From contig CM040123.1 of NCBI GenBank assembly GCA_022559845.1, forward strand, positions 318,289,933 through 318,353,932: a stretch of 64,000 bases of DNA. The letters are read 5' to 3'. Positions within the stretch are counted from its first letter, which is position 1; each line of letters begins with the position of its first letter. Below the pieces are notes generated by a model. That model ran no database searches, was not told where the DNA came from, and saw only the letters and a program-made list of their open reading frames with translations. Below, one piece after another: positions 12,306 to 22,758 of this stretch. The translations under genes and the position numbers were made by a program. Source of the stretch: Amorphophallus konjac. Taxonomy: Eukaryota > Streptophyta > Magnoliopsida > Alismatales > Araceae.

Positions 12306-13740
12306 TCAAGCTACATTAAGTTTTTCATCTGCAAGAGGGCGGATCTTCCTCAACTCTTTCACGTAGCCTCGGCGTGCTTCGTCGTTCTCTTCAACTTCTT
12401 CTTGCCACGGGCGCACTTTGCTGATCTCCCACATGGTCAGCGCGTTCCGGATCGCTCTTTCATCCTCCTCGGTCCCCATCTTCCTAGATAGAAGGGGAGG
12501 GTAGTGTGATAGTGCAGGAGCTTGGGTTCTTGGAAGTCCGATCTGAAGATGGCACCGGTGCGGGTTGTAGATCGCCATTGTAGTGTTCCCCACTTGCTGG
12601 AGGTCCAGGCCTTGACGCCGTGGTATTTTAAGAGGAGTGCTTCGAAGGGTTCTTGGTCGCATATTGAACTTGTCTATTGGCAAAGTGTTGAAGAAGAGGC
12701 ACCATCCATCCCGAGTTTTCTTATCCGCCGTCTTACATTCAACCTGTGAAGAGTATTCAAATGCCCCTCCAATGAAGAAGAGAGGGTGGCTCCCGAAGAT
12801 TCGGCTGGCTGAAGTTATGTCTTCCTTTGGTTGGAATTTGACTCTCACTCCCATCCAACACTCAAGGAGTATCATAGAGCCGAACAAAGGTCCTCCTAGG
12901 CAAACTGAACTTAGTCCTTCATAGAGGTATGAGAGGATCGCTTGAGAGATGGACGTTCCCCGCCACAACCCACTAATAATGCTGAGATTCTTTGTGTCTA
13001 AAAGGTGGTCAGTTGTGGTGAAAAGTAAGACTCCGCATAAGCACACCGCCACCGCCTTCGCTATTGCTTCGTGTCTCTCCCACTTGTTCTTGCAATGGGA
13101 CACTATCCATTATGCCAAGGGTATCAAATGAATGTGGTGTGGGCTGATCATGGTCCTCACGTCCTTCGTATTATGGATAAAATCACTCAAGATCAAGGAC
13201 GGGTCAATAGGCTCAACAGTGTAGCAAACCCGGTCTTCATCCCCCACCTTATTCTTAGGGAGGGTTAGGTAGGTCTCTACCTCTTCTAATAGGACTGTCG
13301 CTTCAAAGGAAGGGAAGATGAAGGTATGAGTTTGTGGATGCCATAGTTCTACAAGAGCTGAAATACTTGGCCAATCTAAAGATAATTTCTGAAAGTTTTT
13401 GCCTAAGACCAAGAGAGGTTGAAGGTGCCATGCTTTAAGGATTGATGTGACTTCTATAGGGAGTGCCTTTACCATGGGAGCCACCCACTTCAAATTTGAA
13501 TAGCATCTTGGGCCAGGAAGGGGCTTAAGAAGGAGAAGAAGAGGGTGTCATGAAAGGAATTGAAGTGCAGAAAATTCTGAACTTGGTTGGGTTGTTGGGA
13601 CTTACCACCCTTTGAGCATTAGAGCTTAGGTGCTTGGGAATTGAGGTTAGCCATTGAACCTCTCCGTGTTCCTTTCTTGCAGCCTTAGGTCCGATGTAGA
13701 CCTTCTCCTCCATAGCCATCACCTCAAAGCTTCTCTTCAT
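12306..13740 (-). pseudogene. antisense plant-mobile-domain-like gene 1 of element 2, broken
   Basis: Three minus-strand pieces form one decayed gene. The N-terminal piece begins MKRSFEVMAMEEK (13740). The middle piece (to 13110) contains ISALVELWHPQTHTF and a SFEATVLLEEVETYLTLP block, the usual layout of plant mobile domain / DUF7745-type proteins (a helix with W, then a TL-E-V/I--L-LP stretch). The last piece (from 13103) has a hydrophobic AVAVCLCGVLLF helix and a basic, Glu-rich C-terminus. A frameshift near 13520 and an in-frame TAA at 13110-13112 break it. The family is mostly known from transposons and a few host regulators; the job inside the element is unknown. The family name rests on motif layout by eye. 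Confidence 0.6.
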
Positions 13741-13944
13741 CTTGATTTCTGCCTTTAGGAGTGGTCTTTCAGCCCTAGAACAGAGGTTTCAGCAAAGCTA
13801 CAATTTTTGGTTGAGTTTCCAAGTTTTAAAGGCTTGATTTTGGTTTTAAAAGGATAAGACTTTAGTTAGGAGGCCTTATCTTCAATCTAGATAAGTTCTA
13901 GTGGGAGATTAAGTGGATAAATCTTGGGTTTAGGCTCTCACGGC

Positions 13945-14440
13945 TCAATCCGTCTCGGAACACAACTCAGGCTCCAACGGTCCATCGTGGGACCGTCATT
14001 TTTCTCTGACGCACCAGAATGGGGCCGTCGCATTTCCTATAGGTTCAAGTTCGCCCGTTCCTATTCTGTGAAGTCTGACGGTCCAGCGTTTGACCATCGT
14101 TCTTTCGTAACGCGTGAACCCTGAGCCGTTACACCCTCAGCCGTTCAGCTCCTTGGCTTCTGGGCTAAACATTTCCCGACGGTCTTGGTCAGGACCGTTT
14201 CTTCACCCCGACGCGTCTCCTTTGGGCCATCGCATTTCCTGCTAGTTGCCCTGCAAACCATCGCTCTGCCATGATCAACGGTCTAGCAGTAGGCCGTTAT
14301 TTGTCTTCGACGCGCCTTCCGTTGACCGTCACTTTTCCTGTAGCCCCAGCTGCAATTTGACCGCTGTCATGGTTAACGGCCCTTATCTAGCGTGTTATTT
14401 GATTATGACGGTCTGAACCTGGACCGTTACATTCTCTGCT
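13945..14440. repeat. type-1 dyad word cluster (AACGG...CCGT)
   Basis: About ten words in 500 bases. The best dyads are AACGGTCC-N5-GGGACCGTCA (about 13976) and GACGGTC-N8-GACCGTTA (about 14407). Spacing is irregular (roughly 30-70 bases). Variants with TAACGCG or GACGCG left arms are mixed in. Confidence 0.7.
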
Positions 14441-14745
14441 GCTGAATTGAGGCTATTCCTTCTTGCCCTTGCCTAGACCTGGCGGTCTTTCACATTTTAC
14501 ACCTCCTTCTCCGCACATTCTCATGCACAACTGTTTTTCATTCCTCACATACATGCATTCCTACACATGCATTCATACACACATCTCACGCATTCATCAT
14601 CACATACAATCCTTCATTTGTTTTTGGCATTTCACAAACACACATTCCTGCACAAAATAACAAAAGACCAAAAAGAAATTTCATTTTTCACTCCATTTTT
14701 CTATGTAAGTCATGTACAAGTGATAACAAAAGGCAAAGAAAAATA
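14441..14745. other. spacer without gene
   Basis: Pyrimidine- and ACATGCATTC-rich sequence, then A-rich sequence, leading into the 3' end of the minus-strand pseudogene. No gene, promoter or mobile-element end is recognised. Confidence 0.5.
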
Positions 14746-16150
14746 TCACTCGGCCGGCTTATCTCCCGGGCCGCCATCACTATCTCCAGTACCCTCGGGC
14801 TGCCTGGCTATTGGTCCCATGGCGCTGTGCTCACCCTCTGGCTGTCGTCTCTGGTCCGCCTCCTCATTCCTCTGATGGCCGGAAGAACTGGTAAAATACC
14901 CGCGAACTCCGCTGATAGGGGCCACGCTCTGGCTCCGGCTGCTCGTCCCCGACCTCTTCCCTAGAAGCCGGAGTGCATCCTTCAAGGCCCCAATCGCGCC
15001 CTTCATCTCGAAGGTCTGCACTCTGAACTGATCTCGCTCGCCTCTTACACGTGCGATGTCAGCCCTGAGTCGCTCCACCTCCCCGTCGTCCGGGCGTCGT
15101 AGGGTCTCCGCTCGCAATCTGGCCATCTCCGCCCGCACAAGCTCTGTTTCTGCTCGGGCTCTCTCCGTCTCGGCCCGGCTCCTCTCTATCTCCGCCTGGA
15201 GACGCTCTGCCTCCGACCGAGCCTGCCTCGCCTCGGCCACTGCTGCGGCTACTTCTCTCGCCTGTAGATTGCATTTCATATAGTTAATCATAAGGCATTT
15301 AATTGGCATCATCATGAGCATGAGCATTTTAGCACCTTACCCGCTCTGCGAGGGTGGCCTCTGCCTCCTCGGCCCGGGCAACCGCCCGAGCGAACTCGGC
15401 GTCCTGCTCTGGCCTGCCTCCCGCAGGCTGAGAGGAAGATGATGGGGCATCCGGTCCGGCTCGTTGGGCTCCCTCGGCCCGCTGCATTTTCATGATTAAT
15501 CACATTAAGCATTTCATGAGCATAATCATTTAAGTTTAAGTTTAGAGTCTCACCAGGAGCTCCAGGGCGGTCCGGTACTCGTCGCGCTGCTGGATGGTGG
15601 AGTGAAGTAATCCCTCCAGCTCGGCTATCCGTCCCTCAGGGTCTAGCTGCATTTAGAAAGCATGAGAGTCGTTTACATATAGCATTGCATTTTTTTGCAT
15701 ATAAAGAGGTTTAAGGTTTAGAGTTGCATACCGGTCATCAGGTACCTCGGTAAACCCGGTCACCGTAGAGTCGAGCAAAGGCCTTCAGATATGCCTCGTC
15801 GCTCTCATCTCGCTCCTTCACCGCTCGGCCCCGCCTGTTCCAGTCGTGGACATACTTCGCCTTTCGGGCGCACCAATCCATGTTGCCACTGATGCCCCTT
15901 GCCGACTTGCCTGGGTGGTCATCACTGTGGCGTGGAAAGGTCACCTCGGGCTGGTGTAGTCCCCGAGCCCGCAGGATCAGCCTGTAGTGTAGAGGCTCGA
16001 TGATGTGGATGCAATGCAGCCATATGTCTCGCCCCCTGTACGACAAGGCCGCCTCTACCCACGGCTGTCCCGTGTAAACCTCGCCGCGGTACGGGGTCCA
16101 TCTCACCTAGAACCATTAAGTCCGTTCATCAGCATATAAGTTCATCATGT

Positions 16151-16215
16151 AGAAGCATTTAAAGGCATGTAGAAGCATTTAAAGGCATGTAGAAGCATTT
16201 AAAAGCATGTAGAAA
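16151..16215. repeat. 20-bp tandem repeat in an intron
   Basis: Three copies of AGAAGCATTTAAAGGCATGT (16151, 16171, 16191; the third with one change) followed by a partial copy, within the intron between exons 3 and 4 of the antisense gene. Confidence 0.9.
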
Positions 16216-16381
16216 TCATTTCGAGTTCTGGACTTACCGACGTGTGTCAGTAGGAGTCCAGGTCGTCCTGGATCGTCCAGGTCAGTCTGATGATCGACCC
16301 TGTGTCCCTCGCTACCGTCCATCGCCTCGCGATCGGGATGCGGCCGGGGTGGAGTAGTGTGCCTCTCCCAATGCCCGGGAG

Positions 16382-16386
16382 ATACA
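16382..16386. repeat. target-site duplication ATACA, left copy
   Basis: ATACA directly before the TGTTGTG start of the Sirevirus-like 5' LTR. The right copy is at 36667-36671. Removing one copy and the insert rejoins the antisense gene in frame. Confidence 0.93.
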
Positions 16387-16573
16387 TGTTGTGCCCCTGT
16401 GGTTTTGATGATGGTTTTGATGATTGGTCTTTGAAGTGAGTTATTCACTGTGAGTCATCTAGTTGTGTCTTTTATATGCTCGATAAATTCATGTTTTATC
16501 ATGTAAGTGAATGGAGTTCATATGGCTGTCAGATAACATGCTCTACTTTAATTCTGTCTACACTATGTCTGCA

Positions 16574-17205
16574 CAGTCTCCATAGCAGTGCGTCAACTCA
16601 GTGTGCTAATGCGTCGACCCTTCAGTCATACTTGTCTCTGTTCTCACACCAGTGCGTCAACTCCTTGAGCTGATGCGTCGACTCTTCAGTTCAGGTTCTT
16701 CATTGGAAAGTCTATACACTGGTTTCTATCTTCAAAGTCTATACAGCGGCTGTCTTTGAATTTGAAGTCTGTACACTGGCCTCAGCTATTCAAGTCTATA
16801 CACTGGACTGTTAGGTCATGTCTATACACTGGTTCTCAATGTACACACTTATTCATTGTGCTGCTTCACGCATAAAGTCTATACTTCCACAGTGGAACTT
16901 CGAAGTCTGTACACCGCTTGTGCCTCAACAAGTCTGTACACTGGTTCAAAGTCTACACAACGTCTCTTTGATTCTAAGTCTTTAAGTTCACTGAGTCTAT
17001 ACAATGCTTTGCATTCCTCAGAGACTGTATAGGGTTTAGACTTAATCTGATGACTTCGTTTCATCTGCCTGATAGGGACTAAAAAGGCCAGGCTGTTTGG
17101 TCACTGGAACACACCAATGCGTCAACGCCTTGATCAAGTGGCGTGAACGCAGTAGTTCAAACAATCAAGAAAGAAGCTTGTGGATTACTCTGGTGCGTCA
17201 ACGCA
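16574..17205. repeat. U3 word array: GCGTCAAC/GCGTCGAC and AAGTCTATACACTGG
   Basis: Two interleaved word types. GCGTCAAC[G/T]C occurs in pairs with GCGTCGAC about 10-12 bases apart (near 16581, 16645, 17118, 17191). AAGTCTATACACTGG and close variants recur roughly every 25-45 bases between 16698 and 17010. Both recur at the same places in the 3' LTR. Confidence 0.85.
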
Positions 17206-17209
17206 TTCA

Positions 17210-17214
17210 TCAAG
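17210..17214. repeat. target-site duplication TCAAG, left copy
   Basis: TCAAG directly before the chromovirus; the right copy is 27415-27419. The intact 3' LTR carries the uninterrupted site (CATTCATCAAGTGGCGTCG). Confidence 0.95.
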
Positions 17215-19593
17215 TGATGCGGGACGGACACGGGAGACGACACTATACAGTGCCACCCTCGGACTCTAAATGAAGACGCGACTAGCAATACACACCAGGG
17301 AGACGCTAAGCCCGACACTACGAGCTCCTAGTGGCAAACGTCGCTAACAGAAGTAGAAGCTCACTCGTCGTCCCAAGCGAGGGAAAGCGTGGATCGTGCG
17401 CGGTTAAAGAACCGGCAGAGTTCAAGGTAGTCAGACTCACTTCCGGACTCGGATCGAGTCGCGGGACGGGTCACTCTCACGCTCACAGCGGTGACATGGA
17501 CACACGGGGTAGGAACCTACACTCTCGGCAGCGGCCTAAGACCGTATACTAGCTAAGCAATGTAACGCCAAGAAGTTAAGACATTTACCTCCACGCACCC
17601 GGCGTGGCGAAGACACCCTGGCTGACTTACGGACCCCCGGTTAACATAATTCACAGCGGTACAAAAGGATTCGACCCACTCCACGCAGGGAGGTAAAAGG
17701 TCACATGTGGGCCCCGGGGATCACGCAAATCAGGTTGACAGGCAGCATCTTGATGTCGACTCGACGCGCCGAACTCCGCGTTTTCGTGCTTCCCGAACGG
17801 CGGGTTCTGCGGGCCCGTGGGGCCCACGGATGGCGCTGTCCTCCGGATCTGCGGAGGTGGGTCCCACTATGATGGAGACCCCTGGTGGCGCGCCTCCACG
17901 GACGGCGGTCGGCCGGAGACACCGATTGGTGGCCGGTCGGGTCCGATCTTCAAGTTGTGGAATGGCTGCCCACGGATTTCAGTTCTGTTTTCCCTGCGCG
18001 CGCTCCGGCGAAAACAGCCGCTGCGGTCGATCCCGACGTCGGATCGGGACGCATGAGCTATCGTTGGAAAGCTCTCTTCAAATGCTTCAATCTAGACTCA
18101 GAGAAATCTGATGGATCTAGCCGGATCTAGACTTTAATGAATTTACAAATCCCTGTTGTACAGTAACCGAGACATCAGATTTACAGGGTACTTGTCTGAG
18201 AACCACCATTGACCGCCTACTTGCCGTAGGAATCAGACTTCGAGCTCTTCTTCAACTTTGTAGATAATCAAACCATGAAGCTGGGACAATTTTTGGAATT
18301 GGATTCCAAGGTGGTGGTGATTTGATAGGATTTTTAGAGTGTTGGGTGGTCAGATCTGAGAACTGGCAGAAAGTACTGTAGCTAGGGAAGAACTCGATTT
18401 TTGTAAAATATAAGATGGACTCACAAAAATTCAAGAAAATTTGCGGATGGAGGGGATAGTGGACAGAATGCGCAGTAAAATTGGGCGAACCAAAAAAAAT
18501 CAACAAGTGGACCTAAGACTTAAAACTCATGGCGGGTGGAAATGGAAACAGACAGGAGACAGATCTGGAAACTGGGATTGGAAGAAAATAAAAAAATACC
18601 AAATGAGATCTTTATGACCAACCAAAATTCTGAGGACGTGCTGGACACCTCTGGGACATCCAGTAAAAGTCCCAGCTCGATCTGAGGCCGTGGCTGAGAC
18701 TGGAATTTCGTGGAAGTGGTTGTGGTACTGCGTGGACAGAACTCCGGCGGTGGCGATGGCGGCTCGTGGCGGCGGCGGCGGCGACCGGAACTGATAGGGT
18801 GGAGTCACACCACCAAGAGGCAGCCTTCACAGCTGCAAGGGGGAGAGGGAGAGAGGAAGGGGGCGGCCTAGGCCTTGCTCCAACATTAAGTTTGATTCAA
18901 ATGGCATTAATTCCACTAAAATGAAAAAATACAACTCTTTATAGGTTACATGCCAAATCCAATATCCACCCTTAGATCTAGGTATGGGGGAATGGATGGC
19001 TTGGATTGGATGTGACCAACCACAAAAAGAAATATTTAAAAGAAACCAATTCATAATTTTATCCCATGTGGTCAAAGAGAGGGAGGAAAGAAAGAAAAAA
19101 AAACCAACCTAGCCTAATAATGCCAAAAGAGGGGGCGCCCCCTTCTTGGGCCCTTCTTGGGCCAAGTTGCTTCAAGGCTTGTTAAGGCCTTCCACAAGCC
19201 CATCTTATCCCAATCTAGGTGGCCCATGTGGAGTGGAGGCTTATATGGGCCTTAAGTGGCTTAAGAACCCAATATGAAGCCTAATGAGGCCTTATAACCC
19301 AATATGGCACTTAACCCTTAATGGACCCTAAAGGACTCACCCATTTGGCTTATTAAGAGCCTTACATTGAACCCAATATGACAAACCCAAATAAAACACT
19401 CATTACAACCCAATTACAAGGCAAACCATTGCTAAAACAATACAAGGAAATGCTAAAAATGACCAAGAATCAAGGTGGGGCTTCCAGGCTATCCCCGAGC
19501 CAAAGAGAAGCTGCTGTAGATCGAGTGGTGCTCCGTGTACGGTACTGATGGCTCGCCGGCTCGTGCCTCTCGCGTGCTCTGGTGTCCGCACCA
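17215..19593 (-). repeat. chromovirus 3' LTR (left copy)
   Basis: Reads TGATGCGGGACGG...GTGTCCGCACCA on +. The near-identical copy is 25035-27414. A few dozen differences are seen by eye, most in the first 1.2 kb. Small open frames inside recur in both LTRs and are not treated as genes. Confidence 0.95.
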
Positions 19594-20142
19594 ATTCTCC
19601 CCGGGTGGGAGAAACTCGACCCTGTCGAGTAAGGGTCTGCATCGCTCCTGTATCGCTCCAAAAGGTCCGGATCAATCCGCTGCAACTCGCCATGTGTGAT
19701 CCATGTGTCCTCAGTAGCGGGCCGTCCTCTCCATCGCACTAGGTAGCGCGGGTAAGATCCACTCCTGGTAACTGTCACCTGCTCGTCCAGTATACGATCT
19801 ATATGCTCACGCTGCCGTGAAAAAGGGGCTGGAGGTGGAAGTGGACACTCAGGTGTGGGATCACTCTCAAGGGGAGGAGATGGCTCAAAAGGCTCACTAG
19901 GGATCACCGCTGGGTCCCTATATGCAACAAGATCGATACATTGAAGGTAGAGCTTATACCATATTCCTCGGGCAGGTCCACAACATACGCATTGGATCCA
20001 ATGCGTTTCAACACTCTAAAGGGACCGGCTCCGCGAGCTTGCAACTTCTTAACGGTTCCAGAGGGAAACCGTTCAGGTCTTACCCTGATCATGACGTATT
20101 CGCCCTCGTGGAACTCTCGGTGGTGTCGGTGGGCATCGGCTA
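19470..20142 (-). pseudogene. integrase tail and chromodomain, in two shifted frames
   Basis: After the pol frame stops at 20140, the integrase tail continues in another frame (RVRPERFPSGTVKKLQARG and AYVVDLPEEYGISSTFNV). It shifts again near 19940 into a frame with a classical chromodomain (about 19815-19640): IDRILDEQVTVTR, YLVRWRGRPATEDTWI and LLERY. These aromatic and WRG-type residues are those of methyl-histone-binding chromodomains that steer chromovirus integration. The frame ends at 19470, about 120 bases inside the 3' LTR. Two small indels therefore separate the chromodomain from the rest of Pol in this copy. They could be sequencing errors, so the element's activity stays open. Confidence 0.85.
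19594..19609 (-). other. polypurine tract of the chromovirus
   Basis: Minus-strand CCCACCCGGGGAGAAT directly before the TGGTGCGGAC start of the 3' LTR. Position fits the plus-strand primer; the run is not purely purine. Confidence 0.6.
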
Positions 20143-22758
20143 ACTCTTGTACCGTGCATTGCTGGCCTCAATGTGACGACGGATGTCGTCATGCAAACTC
20201 CTAACATGCCTAGCAAATGACTCGGCCGACTCCGACACTCTAGCATGGACAGGCATGGGGACAAGGTCAACGGGTTTCCTAGGCCTACGACCTGTGACAA
20301 TTTCAAATGGACTCATGCCAGTAGACCTATTCACCGAATCATTATATGCAAACTCAGCCATAGGTAGAATGAGATCCCAATCCCCAATGCGGTCCCTAAC
20401 AAGACATCTCAAAAGATCACCCAGACTCCTATTGACCACCTCGGTCTGACCATCTGTCTGGGGATGGTATGCAGTGGAAAACTTGAGGTGCGTACCCATC
20501 ATATGCCATAGTGTCTTCCAAAAATAGGAAGTGAACCTAACATCACGGTCAGACACTATAGTGCGAGGCAACCCGAACTTGCACACCACATGAGTAAGGA
20601 ATAGGCGGGCTACCCTAGAAGCATCCGAAGTCTTTGAGCAAGGGATAAAGAGGGCCATCTTCGAGAAACGGTCAACCACCACATAGACCGAATCATGCTT
20701 CCTGGAGGTACGTGGCAATCCCAAAACAAAATCCATGCTGACATCCTGCCACGGGGCATCAGGCACGGGGAGAGGCGTATAAAGGCCCGAGCTTTGCTTC
20801 TTCATTTTGGCCGTAGCACATGTACGGCACTGAGCCACGATGTTAGCAACATCGCGCTTCAAGCTCGGCCAATAAAATCGATGCTCCACTGCCTCAATAG
20901 TCTTGTTCCGACCAAAGTGGCCGGCTAGACCTCCCGCATGTAGTTCCCACACTAGGAAATCTCGAACCGAAGTTCGGGGAACACATAGCCTGCTACCTCG
21001 AAAGAGGTAACCCTCCTGAAGCACATAATCATCATGGTCTCTCGAGGGCCCGGCCTGGAGAGTAGTAAAAATCTGACCGAAGTCAGGACAATCAACATAG
21101 GCCTCCTTCATCTTCTCTAGCCCTATGACCTCGGCACTCATGGTGGTAAGAAGACATGCTCGCCGACTCAAGGCATCAGCCACCTTGTTCTCCACTCCAG
21201 CCTTATGTTTTAGCACAAAGGTGAACTGCTGGAGATACTCAACCCAACGACTATGACGCGAATTCAGCTTCTTTTGGGAATGGAGGTACCTCAAAGCCTC
21301 ATGATCGGAGTATAAGACAAACTCCTGATGTAATAGGTAATGCCTCCAATACCTAAGAGCCTGAACAACTGCGTAAAACTCTTTATCATATGTGGAATAT
21401 CGCAGTTTCGCATCATTCAGCTTCTCGCTGAAATATGCGATCGGGTGGGACTCCTGACTCAAAACTCCTCCTATCCCAACACCCGACGCATCACAACAGA
21501 CCTCAAACACCTTCGAGAAATCAGGCAGTCGAAGGATAGGTGTCTGGGTCATGCGCTCCTTGATGTCCCTGAAGGCAGCAGATGCGGCCTTCGTCCATAC
21601 AAATGTGCCCTTCCGGATGCAATCCGTGATCGGGGCAGTGACGGAGCTAAATCCGCGGATGAAGCGACGATAGAACGTCGCAAGGCCATGAAAGCTGCGG
21701 ACGTCATGAATCGTACGGGGTTCCGGCCACTCAACAATGGCCCGGACCTTCTCCGGATCGGCGGAGACCCCAGTACTAGACACAATAAAACCCAAGAAGG
21801 TAAGCTGAGGTGTCATGAAGGCACACTTCTGTGGGTTTGCATAAAGCTGCTCTCGCCTGAGAAGAAGACAGACCTGCCGAAGGTGGTCTAAGTGGTCCCC
21901 CGTGGTGCGACTATAGATAAGGATGTCGTCAAAGTACACCACTACAAAGACTCCAATGAATGGTCGAAGGACCTGTGTCATGAGTCGCATGAATGTGCTA
22001 GGGGCATTGGTCAAACCAAAAGGCATGACCAACCACTCATATAGACCGTCCTTGGTCTTAAACGCGGTCTTCCACTCATCACCTGGCCTAATCCTCACCT
22101 GATGGTAGCCACTCTTAAGATCGATCTTTGAAAAGATAGTGGCACCTGCCATCATATCTAGCATGTCATCCAGGCGGGGAATAGGGAACCTATACTTCAC
22201 GGTGATTTTGTTGATGGCACGACTATCAATGCACATTCTCCACGTGCCATCCTTCTTCGGGGCGAGTAACGCGGGTACAGCACATGGACTCATGCTGTCC
22301 CGAACAGATCCTCTCTGCACTAACTCATCGACCTGCCGTTTAAGCTCGGCATGCTCCGTGGGACTCATGCGATAATGAGGAAGATTGGGCAAAGAAGAGC
22401 TCGGAACAAGGTCGATGGCATGCTGAATATCCCGCATAGGTGGGAGTCCCTCGGGAAGCTCATCGGGAAAGACATCAGCATACTCCTGCAGAATGGAAAC
22501 AACCTCGGGTGGGAGCTCACCCTCGGAGTCCCGCTCCACCTCTCGGACCGTAATGGCAAACACTGGACAGCCCTGACTAAGCTCCTGCTCCATCTCCCGG
22601 GAGCTAATCATCATCAATCTCCTCGTCGAGGGCTCTCCTGGGCCAGAGGTAACGGTCATAGCCCGAGCTGGGGATGGGGTACTAGGCCCGGGAACGGAAG
22701 GCTTCGGAGTACTAGGGCCAGTAGGACCCCTAACAGATGGGCTCCTGGGCCGAACGGG
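20140..22758 (-). CDS. pol: chromovirus pol: RT, RNase H, integrase
   Basis: An open frame of about 870 codons in the same frame as gag, starting right after a TAA at 22759-22761. The first ATG is at 22659. RT carries YFDDILIYSR (21936-21925 for YFDD) and a YRRFI block. RNase H has CDASGVGIGG, YDKEFYA, YSDHEAL and VADALSRR. Integrase has a GHFGRNKTIE zinc-finger start, CRTCAT, and intact catalytic motifs in SMDFVLGLP, VSDRDVRF and TDGQTEVVN. These enzymes copy the element's RNA and insert the cDNA. Expression would need readthrough of the TAA or an origin as a separate product. No internal stop is seen, unlike the neighbouring elements. Confidence 0.93.
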   Translation of the reverse strand, partial: PVRPRSPSVRGPTGPSTPKPSVPGPSTPSPARAMTVTSGPGEPSTRRLMMISSREMEQELSQGCPVFAITVREVERDSEGELPPEVVSILQEYADVFPDELPEGLPPMRDIQHAIDLVPSSSLPNLPHYRMSPTEHAELKRQVDELVQRGSVRDSMSPCAVPALLAPKKDGTWRMCIDSRAINKITVKYRFPIPRLDDMLDMMAGATIFSKIDLKSGYHQVRIRPGDEWKTAFKTKDGLYEWLVMPFGLTNAPSTFMRLMTQVLRPFIGVFVVVYFDDILIYSRTTGDHLDHLRQVCLLLRREQLYANPQKCAFMTPQLTFLGFIVSSTGVSADPEKVRAIVEWPEPRTIHDVRSFHGLATFYRRFIRGFSSVTAPITDCIRKGTFVWTKAASAAFRDIKERMTQTPILRLPDFSKVFEVCCDASGVGIGGVLSQESHPIAYFSEKLNDAKLRYSTYDKEFYAVVQALRYWRHYLLHQEFVLYSDHEALRYLHSQKKLNSRHSRWVEYLQQFTFVLKHKAGVENKVADALSRRACLLTTMSAEVIGLEKMKEAYVDCPDFGQIFTTLQAGPSRDHDDYVLQEGYLFRGSRLCVPRTSVRDFLVWELHAGGLAGHFGRNKTIEAVEHRFYWPSLKRDVANIVAQCRTCATAKMKKQSSGLYTPLPVPDAPWQDVSMDFVLGLPRTSRKHDSVYVVVDRFSKMALFIPCSKTSDASRVARLFLTHVVCKFGLPRTIVSDRDVRFTSYFWKTLWHMMGTHLKFSTAYHPQTDGQTEVVNRSLGDLLRCLVRDRIGDWDLILPMAEFAYNDSVNRSTGMSPFEIVTGRRPRKPVDLVPMPVHARVSESAESFARHVRSLHDDIRRHIEASNARYKS

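Larger units (their letters stand above)
14746..16386 (-). pseudogene. antisense plant mobile domain gene 2, exons 3 (part) to 7
   Basis: This is the 3' half of a seven-exon minus-strand gene whose 5' half is at 36667-38125. Exon 3 (rest) 16381-16238 ends at a GTAAGT donor and has PIARRWTVARDTG. Exon 4 is 16106-15732 (starts VRWTPYRGEVYTGQPW). Exon 5 is 15646-15554, exon 6 15481-15341 and exon 7 15261-14746 (stop 14746-14748). Donors are GT and acceptors are TGCAG/CTACAG-like. Every exon length is a multiple of three, so all junctions are phase 0. Exons 5-7 encode an Arg/Glu/Ala coiled coil. In-frame stops: TGA 16247-16249 and two adjacent TGAs at 15735-15740, all explicable as C-to-T changes at CGA. 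The plant mobile domain is found in transposons and in host MAIN/MAIL proteins; its role here is unknown. Confidence 0.75.
16387..17214 (+). repeat. 5' LTR of Sirevirus-like element, left part
   Basis: First 828 bases of the LTR, matching 34010-34837 with only scattered differences. Interrupted by the chromovirus at 17215; continues at 27420. Confidence 0.95.

Noticed and set aside
16698..17010. Simple satellite
   Set aside because: The AAGTCTATACACTGG words are separated by unique sequence and have no fixed period.
17707..18111. 134-codon frame, repeated as 143 codons at 25527
   Set aside because: Present in both chromovirus LTRs because the LTRs are copies; no domain, and the two differ at the end by a shift.
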